From Protonemura montana (lineage: Eukaryota > Arthropoda > Insecta > Plecoptera > Nemouridae): a stretch of DNA of 64,000 nucleotides. Every line of letters starts with the position of its first letter. Position 1 is the first letter of the stretch. Position numbers and translations under genes: made by a program. The stretch lies in NCBI GenBank assembly GCA_947568835.1, contig OX387603.1, positions 5,306,701-5,370,700 of the forward strand, given 5' to 3'. The notes below the pieces were generated by a model. The model was not told the DNA's origin, did not search any database, and was given only the letters and a program-made list of their open reading frames with translations. Shown here one piece after another: positions 1 to 11,618 of this stretch.

Positions 1-845
1 CATAGGTAGATCTACAGTGACAAGGTTATTACCACATGGTCAATGTTGTAATAAATTGAAAATCCTCAGACTCCCAATAAGCTAAACGCGCAGATAGAAA
101 GTGCAGCTGGGAAGAAGTTCATTTAATGGTAGATACACTATCACCACAATCTTATTAATCGCTGCACTTAAAGCAACTTACGTGTGAAATTGACAGGTCT
201 AGACAAGTAACCTGCAGCTCCTCCGAGACCAAGACGTTATTATGATCACTCCAGTAATTTACTTCCTGAAATAAAACATTTGTTTTTAGCTCAATGAATC
301 CGGCATCAATCACGCGGCGCCAGCTCGTGGGTAAATAAAAAACTGTTATCGTCTCGATCCGAGCCAACTCATATTCAGTTCCTCGTGTGAATATTTCGAA
401 TATTTCGGCGGTTATGATGTGTATGTGTGTGTGTGTATGTTTAAGTATAATGTGTGTTTACCCATCTTCTGCCGTGCTGTGTGGCTTGAACCAGGAAGAT
501 CTCTATAAGCTTGCATGGGTCTAAGCGTGGACGTCCAAACGACACTGCACTCCGGCGGCAGAACTTACAAATAACCATGAATTGGATCTAAGGTTATCAG
601 TTTTTTATCAAGATGTTGGCCGACAGAGTAGATGCCGGGTAGGTATGGGTTTCCTGTGTGCATCAGCAAATCGGTAAAGAGAAAGTCCGAATTTGGAAGG
701 CAAAGTCAAAATGACAGTTCAAAACAATATTTATAAGATAAATAACATCACAGTAGATATATTGTTTGGAGAAGCAATAATCTATCTAGCTCCTGTCATA
801 CCAGATTGTATATGAAATGTTCCTTTCTAGTCTAGTCTTCCTGAT
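1..845. other. AT-rich non-coding stretch
   Basis: No convincing gene. Short ORFs here are under 75 codons, low in complexity and have no recognisable domain. A short GT-rich microsatellite sits near 418-440. Confidence 0.6.
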
Positions 846-875
846 TCTAGGTCTAGGTCTAGGTCTAGGTCTAGG
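846..875 (+). repeat. Hexanucleotide microsatellite, five TCTAGG units
   Basis: Five perfect head-to-tail copies of TCTAGG are visible. The unit resembles, but is not, the insect telomere repeat TTAGG. An imperfect extension (ctagtctagtc) lies just upstream. Confidence 0.95.
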
Positions 876-1331
876 AAGGCCTACCCCAGCACTTACTTGT
901 TAAGCATTTTAAAAACTCTCATGATCGTTGGATCAAATATTGTGATCTAAAATGCATCGTTGAAATAAAGTGAATCAAATGGGACGGCATTGCCCCCCGC
1001 TTCCTTGTCATCAGCACGTGGTCCACCATCCACACAAGCGTACACAGATCGGTAGCGAGACAACATATGAGACAGTTGGCTCAGGGTGCGGCGGGGGTTG
1101 GGGGGGGGGGGGGGCTAATTAGTTCGGTCACGCTTAACGAAGTTTGCACCGACGCGGCTCGCGAGATGATTTATACGTCTTATGCGCAGGCGCCTAAGCG
1201 GCGTCTGCGTATCCAGGGATAGACTCACTTTTAATATCTTCATTTCGAGGAGTTGATGCGATTGCCTTGATTTGAGCTTTTGTGTTTTAAGATTTTGCTA
1301 TTTTCTGTTACTTAATGGGAATACTGTCACA

Positions 1332-1510
1332 GGCTACTGACACATAGGCTACTGGCACATAGGCTACTGGCACATAGGCTACTGGCACATAGGCCTACTG
1401 GCTAATGGGGCTACATGGCTAATGTTTTTTTTATGGCTAATGGGACTCTATGGCTTATGGGACTTTATGGCTAATGGGGCTACGTGACTGATGGGGCTAC
1501 TGGCTAAAAT
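1332..1510 (+). repeat. Compound minisatellite, 15-bp unit passing into ~17-20-bp units
   Basis: Positions 1332-1391 hold four nearly identical 15-bp copies of ggctactggcacata (the first has one change). From about 1392 the pattern passes into longer, more diverged units built on ggctaatggg, with variants of the kind ggcttatggg. The two parts share the GGCTA core, so the second probably arose from the first, or both from one ancestor. Confidence 0.9.
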
Positions 1511-1947
1511 CTACCGGACATTGATACCTCTTCTAGTTGCTTTATTAGATTCAATAACCGACAGAAGAATCGTGGAAGTCCATGTTCGGAATACAAGTAG
1601 GTTCATTGTTGTGGTTTAGAAACGGATCTTGTAAGATTCATGCTGGTTGAAATCTTAATGGACTTACTAGCTTAAAGGAAAATTGATTGAGAAAATCAGA
1701 CCCATAAGTTTTTGGAACTCCTTAATGGTATATGGTATACATTTGTGTAAATATAATAGAATTGAAGTTTATCCAGTAAGATGTTTCTGCTGTCACCGTA
1801 GATCCAGCAAGGTGCGGGGTGCACCCAAAAGCCCTGCCACTAAATAACGTTTTGGCAAAAAGCACCTAGATAGTCACTAGGGAGCATTATGTGCTACACA
1901 CCCTGTTTGTCATTATAAAGGTCACCAATTACAAGCAATACCTTGTG

Positions 1948-2010
1948 CTCGGTGGTCATTGTACCAGTTCTGGGACAGTGCCTTGTTGCTTAACTTCGGT
2001 GTCCTCAATC
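1948..2010 (-). repeat. 5S-rRNA-derived SINE fragment
   Basis: The reverse complement of 1983-2001 reads caccgaagttaagcaacaa, the conserved internal-control-region core of 5S rRNA and of the 5S-headed SINEs elsewhere in this window. Flanking bases match the family weakly (ggtggtcattgtaccag on the + strand). It is a relic and cannot be a working 5S gene because neither end is present. Confidence 0.7.
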
Positions 2011-2703
2011 TTAGAGGATGGTGATTCTCTCGTTACACAGTCTTAATGGTGTTTTTTTTGGAAGTTCTGCATTTCGTAGCAGGGAATTTCCCAGCGACAC
2101 TCCTTTAACTTTTCAAAATTATTCTGATCGTTGATACCTGAATTGAAAACAGCCGACGGAAACATTTGCATGGTATCTGACAACAGAGCTAAACATGTGT
2201 GGAAACTGGATACCAGTGCAAAAGCACTCTAAAAAAATTTCCTTTTCTAACACTGATTCTATCACTTCTTATTAACATGCTGGTAATTGTGTTTGGCTAT
2301 TCATAATTCTAACTTGATACGGCTCAAAAAGGCCGCAAATTATTCACAACTATTTCTTATATTTAAACAGAGCATGAGTGTGATGAATACGGACTGTGGC
2401 CAATCGCTGATTTAATGTCTAAAAATCTAAAAAGAATGCAAATAGCATAAATAAAAAATGATAAGGTGCCTAAGCTGTTGGTTGTTTATCTCAAAGCTAA
2501 ACAAACAATAACTCCCAAAAAAATCTTCACATTTCTTGCCATACTACTTATTGGCCGTCTTAGGTTGAATGCAATTACATTTAAGACGCAGTTTTGACCG
2601 TGCTGACGACCAATGCGCTATAATTATTTTGTCAAACTTTTTGTGTTTTTCAGAAGAGCTCGAAAAAACAGCAACAGTCTAAAATTTGCTTTTAGCTTCT
2701 ATG

Positions 2704-3082
2704 CGTGGAGCAAAACAAGCACCCTGTCATGGAATGTCCAGCACAGAGGCGACGGCGAGTGTCTGCTCCTTTGCGTGGAGCAAAACAAGCACCCTGTCAC
2801 GGAATGTCCAGCACAGAGGCGACGGCGAGTGTCCGCTCCTTTGCGTGGAGTGAAACAAGCACCCTGTCACGGAATGTCCAGCACAAAGGCGACGGCGAGT
2901 GTCCGCTCCTTTGCGTGGAGTGAAACAAGCACCCTGTCACGGAATGTCCAGCACAGAGGTGACGGCGAGTGTCCGCTCCTTTGCGTGGAGTGAAACAAGC
3001 ACCCTGTCACGGAATGTCCAGCACAGAGGCGACGGTGTCCGCTGCTTTGCGGGAATTTAGAAGGCGACGGTTTAGGCGTCTT
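2704..3082 (+). repeat. 70-bp GC-rich tandem array, locus 1
   Basis: The marker GTGGAG recurs at 2705, 2775, 2845, 2915 and 2985, an exact 70-bp period, giving about five units. Each unit reads through the blocks GTGGAGCGAAACAAGCACCC, TGTCACGGAATGTCCAGCAC, AGAGGCGACGGCGAGTG and TCCGCTCCTTTGC. The last unit is shortened near 3036-3050. It is followed by a tail (3065-3082, core gtttaggcgtctt) that recurs beside locus 3 and at 16357-16374. Reading frames crossing the array are by-products of the repeat, not genes. Confidence 0.95.
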
Positions 3083-5758
3083 AGCACAGGGAAACAATTT
3101 GAATGTAATCAGCCTTTTTCGATCGTGTGTGGTGAATTTTGTGCGCAAGCCCATGGACTCAATGCGATTTAATTGTTAGATTGTGAATATTCATAATTAA
3201 GTTTCTGCCTCTGCGTTGTGTGTTCTGGTATTTAAATTGCACCCTAGATATGAGACTTTACAATTGTTATTTATGCTAAGCGTATTTATTTTTCGGACAC
3301 ATTCTTGAAATTTATGGGGTTTTTTCATAGTTTATTTTTAAAAATAATTAAAAAAAAACTTGACAGATAATCATGAAATTAGAATTTTCGTTCTTCACAT
3401 GTCGTTTCTTTCTCAGAATTTTCCAGTTTTGAAGTAGTCTAGCGTGACTGTCGAGGTAAAAAGCTAGTTCATGAGAAAAGTTGGAACTGTAGATTTGTGA
3501 TTGAAGCCAAAGCCAAAGCAATTCTCTTGGATTCCGTGTCAATTACTGGCATCGCGAAGTTGTGGTTAAATTCACACCATTAAGTCCTTATCGATGTTTG
3601 TTGTGCCAGCACCAAATACACACCCAGCTGCCTTTTAGGGTAGAGACGCTTCGTTATCAACACGTGTCACTCACAGCCGCGTTACGTCCAGTGTGATGCA
3701 CAGAAAAGCATCGTGATCGCAGTGGCATATTCCTCATAAAAACAACCAAATTGCTCTTGTCTCTTTACCTTGGAGAGCGAGTTACCCAGAGATTCTTTCA
3801 ACCTAAAACCAGCCAAGCCATTATCATCATTGTCAACCACATTTTTGACAACCTCCTCCTCCCCTTACTAACACAGAAATCGAATGATGAATAGACGAAC
3901 AAAACAGACACTGCACAATGTAGCTCTTTCAACCAATCTTGCTCCTCGAATACCTTTTCAATTTCGGATTTGTCGAGACGTGAAAAGTTACAAATTTCTT
4001 GTTGACGACCTTACCGTCAACTGTCAGCATGGCAATAGGCTACCTGTCACTTTGTTTACGTTTCTCTTGCATTCACTAGCGACATATTATAGAGATGGGC
4101 ACGAATCTTTGGTTACAATAGGTGATTTGTATTCGAGGTTTACTCGCAAAGAATTCGCCAATTTGGGCAATTGGGGGTTTTAAATAGCGCTATTTACAGA
4201 AGTGGTATACAGGTAAGTGGAGTGTTCTCAGGGGGGCAGGGCATGGGACTTGACTACCTATGCACTTTTTACTGCATAGTGCTTGTGTAATGTGGATTAA
4301 TCAACCATTTTTCTGCAGTTTCAGTAGCTGACATAATTCTTAAAATTTCACTGTGGTATGAATAAGTTATTTTGATTTTTTTGCTACATATTATCCACGT
4401 TAAAAAAAGGTAGGAATTTTGGAATTCCACAAACAATACAAGCAATGCTGCATTGAAAGCTACGGTGAAAGGACATGAATTACATTCCTGATGCGAATTT
4501 CACAATAATTATTATTTCACAAATGTGAATTGATTATTTTTTGGACTATACACCAGATTGGGCGAAATCCTCCTTCCCTTTTTACACTCATATCTTTTTT
4601 TCCCAAGCTCTGACCCAAGCGTCCACCGTCAAGTGTCATGGGTCACACACACAGAGAAAAAAGCTGACCGACATTTTGTGATCTGTGTTGTGTCCACATC
4701 TGTTAACCTGCCTCAGTCCACGAACTGTGACTGGATAATCGGGAGTGCGTTTGCATAACCAAATTGATAGCATAACAAGAAGCACCTTTTTATTTTGAGT
4801 GGCAAGGTATGAACCGAAAATAACAACGCTTGCGATAGTCATATCAATAAAAACCTTTATGTGGAACTATTAAATTATTGTAATCAACTTGTAGACACTT
4901 AGTTGTGGCCAAAATTGTATTTTATACCTATAGGTACACCATTTAAGGCACTCAATGTATTTGACATCAAAGCATATGATAAATTTCGATTTTTTTTCTG
5001 ACATTCCACGGATAGGCACCGATTACCCTGGTGAATCGATATCGGTTTTGTGGTCAAAGAATGTCTTTATTTGGCCAACTAGAGGTACAACAACACCACG
5101 CATTGGCTGAAAGGTGATAATACTTGAGTCTTTGTGCTCAGAGACGGTAAGTTGACGCTACCTTCTTGGAGACAAATCTAGCGTGTCGAACGCGGGACAC
5201 TGGTAGCTCTATTGTTGTCGATTTACTCAGAATGTTGCGTTGTTGGGGTGCCGGGGTGGGAGGGCACAATTCGCGTATACCACCCCGTAAGAGAACAAGA
5301 CCGAACAGTTTCTAACAATGTTTATTTTATATAAGACTACGATTAGTTATCTGTTAGAGAAGAAACTTCCCCAAGAAAAAGGACTCTTCCCCTGAATCTG
5401 TGACATATTTTTAGATAGGAGTTGCAAATAAAATCCGAACGCTGAATGGGAATACATTTCTTTTTGCTAATCAATCCCCGTGTGTCTGTTTGTATATTGG
5501 ATTTTGAATATTTGATATTTTAATATTGAGGGATTGGAATTTTAGAAAGAGGCGTTGAAGAGTGGAATGGGATTAGTGTTATGATAAAAAGTGATAAAGG
5601 ATTGGGTATATTTGTTGAAACCATCTCATAGATTAGCAAGTCAGGAAACCCATCGATAACACATGGCATTGGCTCCCATTTAGCATCTTACTATGATTTT
5701 CTTTAGCACTATGCAGAGCAAGGACCATATGCGCACAGTGTAAATGAATGAAAACCGA
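3083..5758. other. AT-rich non-coding stretch
   Basis: The longest frame (3884-4183, 99 codons) has no recognisable domain, no start context of note and ordinary AT-rich composition. I treat it as chance. No repeats longer than homopolymer runs are seen. Confidence 0.6.
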
Positions 5759-6190
5759 ACGGCTTGGCGTGCTGGAAACACCGGTTCTCGTTAGATCACC
5801 GAAGTTAAGCAACACTGCGCTGAGTCAGGCATTGGATGGTTGACCATAATACGCATGACCAGTTCTGTTCGGGAGAGAGGTTGGAGGAATGAAAGTTAGT
5901 ACAGCAACTTTATTTGCCGTGCTTATCAACCTCTCGATGGCATGTATTTGAGGAGGAATCCTGCTGTTTGAGTTGTACCGTCCTGTGGACGGTTAGTTAA
6001 GAGTGGGCTCCTCAGTGCTAGTTGATAGGAGTAGGCTACGTGCCAGCACCGGGTTTCCCCCCTCTCTTTTAAGTTAGTGTAGGTTCATCATCATCCTCAT
6101 CATCATCTACTCATTCAACAACGCCATTACACAGTGCCGCAGGGCCAGTTGTCAAAACATTGCGTCGTTAAACAATACAAATCAATCAAA
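5759..6190 (+). mobile_element. 5S-rRNA-headed SINE (SINE3-like), near full length
   Basis: The head (about 5770-5850) matches the internal half of eukaryotic 5S rRNA: accggttctcg, gatcaccgaagttaagcaac and ggatggttgacc in the right order. A body of about 270 bp follows, with the landmarks ccagttctgttcgggaga, cttatcaacctctcgat, gtaccgtcctg and ctacgtgccagcaccg. Then come a short GTTAGTGTAGGTT-type run, a CATCAT microsatellite and a conserved end (gcgtcgttaaacaat) with an AATCAATCAAA tail. The same landmarks recur at 27779-28181 and 30609-30939, proving a dispersed family. 5S-derived SINEs are known in several animals. They are transcribed by RNA polymerase III from the 5S-type internal promoter and moved by a partner LINE, here presumably through the shared 3' end. 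Confidence 0.88.
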
Positions 6191-7317
6191 GAACGAAGGC
6201 TCCTAAACGCCTCGTCGTCCTTTGTGTCAAAGGGGTGAACCACTTAGCACAAGCTTAGTGTAACAACGCAATGTAGCATGGTAAACAGCTTAGCTTTTTG
6301 TACCAGATTTGCGGAATTTCGAGAAAGAATTTGTTACTTTTTTTGCATTGACGAGGGTTGATAACCCAACTGATTTGCGGTTAATAATGGAAGTAATTTG
6401 TTGTTCAGTTAGAGAAAGAATGTTGATTTTTGGAGCAAAGGACTTTCTGTGTTCATCTAACGAGAGAAAACATTTTAATATATTACAAATTTGAGAAAGA
6501 AACTCAAAACTAACATTGCCCAATATTTCACTAACAACAAAGTTTAATTTTATTTATATTTTTAAGCAAGTATATAATGCAATACATATTGTTATTAACG
6601 GTGGTACGGTAATTTCCGTTCTAACGCTTCTACGATTTAAACCTGTCTTTTAGAGTTTAGATTTGTTCACCCTTTTTGTTCAACCAAGTTTTCCATCTCC
6701 TTATTAGTTCCCTGCAAGTCGTCTTAGCAGTGAAATAAGATGTAATTCCAGTTGCTGACGCATCGAGTACGGTAGAGTATCTCATCTCACCGTGCCCGAT
6801 ACTACATATAGGCTACCATGTGCATATAAACCAACCCCACGCCATGGATTTATCTTGAAGAGGGTGTCGTTAGGATCTTGACAAGAGGCGCCAGACACCC
6901 CAACCCCTGGTGCCGGTGGAGACAGACGCCGGGCCCGGACAATGCTCCACGTCGGATCATTATGAGACAGTGGCAAAAAAATATCACAACAAATGTGGCC
7001 TTTGGGTTGGGTTTGCTTTTACCGGGGCACGGAAGGCGAAGGCTGCGCTCACCTTTGCAGGAATGGGAACAGTTTTGTTGGTTTAATTGATGAACTCATT
7101 ATTTATTGATGGTTAATGGTTGTTTTCGAAGACGGAAAGGTTAGGATCATAACCGCCAGGTGCAGTGATGTACTTGGCAATGGGTAGACGAATGAACGTG
7201 CAGTGAGTGGAACTAAACCATAACGTGAGCGGTGATATTTTTGCTAGTCTGTGATTTTTTACTCGTTTTTTTGTGAGGAAAACGGGTAAATCTGATGTGA
7301 ATGGAGCAATTCACGTT

Positions 7318-7405
7318 GGATTCGAACCCGGGCATTTATGATTGCAATCAAAAGAAATTCACTTTTGGTAAGCAAAGTAGCAATTATATCAACCAAGATA
7401 TCTTT
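7318..7405 (-). repeat. tRNA-like relic with perfect B box
   Basis: On the minus strand 7318-7328 reads GGTTCGAATCC, an exact match to the Pol III B box (tRNA T arm). The flanks cgggttcgaatccaacg suggest a weak T stem. Upstream on the same strand a cttttga stretch could be an anticodon loop, but no good D arm or acceptor stem pairs up. I read this as the head of an old tRNA-derived SINE or a tRNA pseudogene, not a working tRNA. Confidence 0.4.
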
Positions 7406-9295
7406 GCAATTCAACAGTTCACCTGTTTTAAACTTTTGTTATTTTGGAATAACATGGCAAACGTGACCACAGCTCAGTGAAAGATGTGTTTTGAAGTTTT
7501 GGAAATTTAAGCGGTATTTTTGGCTAAGTGATTGACTGTGGTTTACTGATGGGAGTACGTTTCACGGAGGTCACAGGTGAGTTGGTCGATTATTTTATGC
7601 CCTTTATTACAATATTATTCAACTCTGAGTTATAGCTCCTTGCTGACAGAAACAGCTGACCTTTCACTGTATGTGATTGGTTGTTGCCATCGCAATTAAT
7701 TTAACTCCCACTTTATCTAGGAGTTAAGAAAATTGTAATTCTGGGCTGTACTCTTGTAATTCTCAGATCACTAATCTAGAATAATTTTAAAACTTTAAAC
7801 TCTCACTCGTTTTATAAATTCTGGTGGGCCTATAGGTGTTATGAAAGGTGTAATTGTGATACCACAAAAACCATTTCAAGTGTGAATTACATAAAACATC
7901 AATTTTACTCTTTTTCTGTCCTATATCTCCTCCAAAAATACTGAGATTGTGTGTATTTTTTAGTGAAAATTCTTCACTTTTGAGTGACAATAACTGTACT
8001 CAATTAAAAGTTGTAAAAAATCACATTGGGTAAGAGATTTGAGGTTCCCCATTGGAAGGTTATACCTACGCGTAGCAGCAGTATTAGCATACTTTATCAA
8101 ATGACTGCAGTTTCGAGGCAATACTCTGTGGCATCAGTGAGTAGGCCGTATTATATTACTTAAAAAAGAACCCCTGCTGTGAAGTGAAGTTGATTCTTTC
8201 ATGTCACTTATATAAATAATGATGTCTACCCGACCGAAAAAAAAAAAAACTCTGTGACAACGTTGTGTCCGAATATCTGGAAAGGTAGAGGCAATAAAGA
8301 CTTGCCAGCATCGTCTCTAGCATGGTGTCCTATAAATCCTTGCAAGAAATTTATAGTTTTAGCTTTTTAAGAGCGGTTAGGCGAGAGTGGTTTTCGGTAG
8401 AAATTTTATGTTGTTGAGATTTATTTCGGTTTGCGACGAAACGAGAAATTAATTTGAATTGGTCAAAAAACAGAGAGGTTGTGTACCTAGGCTTGTCACA
8501 GATGTCATAACGCAGAGTTTTGAATGTGAATTCATTGAATGAAAATTTAATAGAGAAGAGTTTTGGTTTGTTTACATTTCGTGCAAAGGCAGATTGGTGG
8601 GGTGAGGGGAGACAAGAGGCATAGTCATTTTAAATAATTCTTCATACCGCAAGACAATTCAAGCGATAAATACTTTTGGGAACATTTTAAAGGGTTTTAG
8701 TTAATTTTCAATCATTTAGAAAAGTTATAAACAGATTTTGCTTGCATTCTTTTTGCAATACAATTATGAATTCCGTTTTTAAGCCCTATGTAAACGCTAT
8801 TGTCCACCTGAGCCGGTGTCTGGATTTCACACCATCTAGCTTCTGGGAGAGGCGTTTCAACAGCTTACTCGTTTCACGCGCGTGGATAAGCCGTGATTGA
8901 ATCGTTAATAGTAGAGGCGTTTCGACAGCATTGGTAAAAGTAACCACTACCAGTAAAGAAGCAGAATGTTCTGCCCATACAGCATTCTTAAGCGACGCAT
9001 ATCCAGTCTCTTCATGACAACGCGTCCATTCCACGTCCACTTACCTCTCGATCTCCACTTAAAGTCATTAACAAGTCATTCGGGGTTTGACGGCACGCGT
9101 ATTCTTATAATGGAGTAACCAATGCCAGCAGGAAAAAATTGTTCTTTTTTTTGGGGGGGTCGAAGAGGAGTTGACTGCCCCTTACAAGCAGCAATTGTTC
9201 TGTCAGTTGGATCTTGGGTCCGAGATGGTATTTCGCTGCCGGCTAAATTATCCATTAGACGGTGAGAGTGCTTTTTACTTCGGTAATACCTCAGC

Positions 9296-9390
9296 AATAC
9301 TTCTCCAGTGTGGGGATCGAACCGAGGGGTACTGCAAAAAATTGTACCCTGTCGATCTTGATTTTATTACCATCAGGATGCTGATAAAGG
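9296..9390 (-). repeat. tRNA-like relic (degenerate B box)
   Basis: The minus strand carries ctcggttcgatccccacac around 9308-9330, close to a T arm (GGTTCGATCCC, one base from the B-box consensus). A hairpin-forming ggtac / gtacc pair lies beside it. No complete cloverleaf can be drawn. It is probably a SINE remnant. Confidence 0.3.
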
Positions 9391-10770
9391 ATCAGATCTC
9401 TGCTATAAAGCACATCTCGAGATGTTGATTGTCCGTTACGGCTTCCAGTTTTGTATAGGAGATTTGATAGTGCAATTGTGGACATTTAATTTGACTCTAG
9501 TTTGAGAGAGCTTTATTTGATTATATGATTTCTCTGAGATGTTCGCCCCGAATAGTGGCCATGTCAAACATTACTTCAATGCCTGTGTTTTATTTGACAT
9601 GTTCCTGACACCTTGGTGAGGCTGTAATATGGTTATAACACATGCTTACAGCATCGAGAACATGTCCAGGGGACTCACGGGGAATTAAACAATATAATAA
9701 CTGCAAAACTCAATTTGCTTGGACTGTAAAAAAAAAAATTACACTCAAAATATACCTTGCAGTAAAAACTGTGACTGTAATGAAGAACAAATTCGTTTGG
9801 AAAGCCTCCGCATTTTTTAATTACAAATTCAAGACGCGTACCCGGGCAATTTTCCATCTGCACAAAAGATCAAAATTTTGTAATTGAAAAACAGAAACAA
9901 AACAGCGAAGAGAGAACGTCGAAACAATGCAACATTATACCGGCTCTCGTTATTGTTTTCAGACAACATACCTGTCTCTTTTCGAGTAATTAATTCAGTT
10001 TGAAAGTTTGAATTAAGGATTGCAAATAATAATTACAATACGGAGGACGATATGAATGCTAACAAGCCGAGGTGAAGCAAAGAACCATAATTCGACGAAC
10101 CTGTTTTTTTTTGTTGTTTTTTTACTAACTACTTAACTACTTTGTGATATTGCCAGTGGCATTTCATTAACTGTTTAGTCAAGACCTGTAGCGATGGTCA
10201 AGTGGTACACAAGGCAGTTAAGCATAGGACATCACAGGTATAAGAAGGTTGCAGAAGTTAATGATATGGTATTTTTTATTAAAATTCAATAAGTTTACTA
10301 AAAAAAATTATAAATAAAAAGCAGCATTAGAGTACACAGTGTTGTCACTGTTTTCTTTAATCTTTGACTCGCATGCTGATGTTGAAGCTAGCCTAGCCTA
10401 GAAGAGTGTGAGCTGTAGACACGGTGTATGTAAGTAATGAAGCCATGCTGCTTGTCAAAACTGTCCCAATAAATAGCAAGTCAAAATCGTGTATAAGAAA
10501 CATCAAAACTCATGGATATCCGATGAGTTTTTGGCGAATGAACAAAGCAATGACTCTAGATAAATGTTTTGATATTAAGTTTCAGATATTTTACATCAAA
10601 ATGAAAAGTTTACAAAAAAACAGGCTGTAAATTTTTTTTTTCTCTCTGTGAGACGAAACTGGAGTTTTTAAAGGTTCCACATCCTATCTCTTTTGTCACC
10701 GAAATGAAGACAAAGTTACAGAAAGTAAAGATTAAAGGTAGCAGTTGAATTTGAGCGTGTGAAGGTAGCC

Positions 10771-10814
10771 GACGTACGGTCGTACGGCCGGACGCGTTCG
10801 GACGGTCGTTATCG
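10771..10814. repeat. CpG-dense CGNN tetranucleotide run
   Basis: Eleven CpG dinucleotides occur within 44 bases, most exactly four bases apart (CGTA, CGGT, CGTA, CGGC, CGGA and so on). The surrounding sequence is AT-rich with few CpGs. No coding or RNA explanation is apparent. Confidence 0.7.
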
Positions 10815-11528
10815 AACCCGAATTTACATGCAAATATGAAATTAATTATATTTGTCGGTGGAACATAAAAAAAAAAAAACGCAAATAGCGTAATAACAAA
10901 CGCATTTCAGGTCTCTTCGGAAGAGTTTCCTAATCTAATAACAATTAATTCCATGGTAGACTTAATTGACTGGAGTTTACGCTCTGAAACCCGGGGGGGC
11001 CCTGTACATGTGTGTCATAATAAACATGCTATAGATCTTCATGGTTAGTAAAATTGTTTAATTTAGTTTCTATTTATTATAGATTTTATTTGAAATAGAA
11101 TAATTGTCTAGAGCAGATTAGGCAGAGTGTGGTTACGGTGGCTGAAAATATAAATAACTCCAGACAAAGCTTGTTGCCAAAATATTCAGAACGCTGACTT
11201 GATACTGGACAGTGCGTCCAGTTTGGCAACCATCATTATTTTGAAAACGCTTACAAATTAACGATTTACAAAACTTACAATTTTGCAATTTATGACCGGT
11301 AACTACTATACCGACGAATATGGTGGTCACCCAAAGATGAAATCACCAACATTTCTAGTGTTAAAAAATTGAATTTCGTTATTTATCACATATTTCTCGC
11401 ATTTTAGACTGGTTTACGGTCAATTTATCTTTATTATAAAGCTAACGTCAACGATTAATAAACATGTAGGTAGAGATATTTTGGGTCGTAACGATTAAAT
11501 TAAAAAAGATTTGTAAAAATTGACAGCC

Positions 11529-11618
11529 CCAAGCGCTATTGGGTGGCCACAACCGTTACTACGTGTTGCCGGCTCGTTTGCTCAACAGAGAGTTCAACAT
11601 TAGCGCTGGTACTCTTGA
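11529..11618 (+). repeat. Dispersed repeat, copy 1 of a pair
   Basis: This segment aligns with 29516-29604 over about 90 bp, sharing runs such as ttgccggctcgtttg and blocks such as tactacgt and gcgctgg. Similarity ends on both sides, so these are two copies of an interspersed element. In one frame both copies give a similar peptide beginning YYVLPARL, which may mean descent from a coding element or may be chance in a young repeat. Confidence 0.75.

Larger units (their letters stand above)
876..2702. other. Non-coding stretch between minisatellites and the first 70-bp array
   Basis: Apart from the separately listed minisatellite, poly-G run (1100-1114, 15 G) and 5S-like fragment, nothing gene-like is seen. 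The sequence is AT-rich with frequent stops in all frames. Confidence 0.6.
6191..11528. other. AT-rich non-coding stretch with tRNA-like relics
   Basis: No gene is supported. Candidate frames are all under 90 codons. The GC-rich patch near 6880-6960 and the separately listed tRNA-like relics and CpG run are the only structured sequence noticed. Confidence 0.55.

Noticed and set aside
846..875. Telomeric repeat
   Set aside because: The unit is TCTAGG, six bases, only five copies and interstitial; the insect telomere unit is TTAGG.
2704..3050. CRISPR-like regular spacing
   Set aside because: The whole 70-bp unit repeats, so there are no unique spacers, and the genome is eukaryotic.
3884..4183. 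99-codon plus-strand frame
   Set aside because: No domain, no splice or leader signals, composition like its surroundings; consistent with chance.
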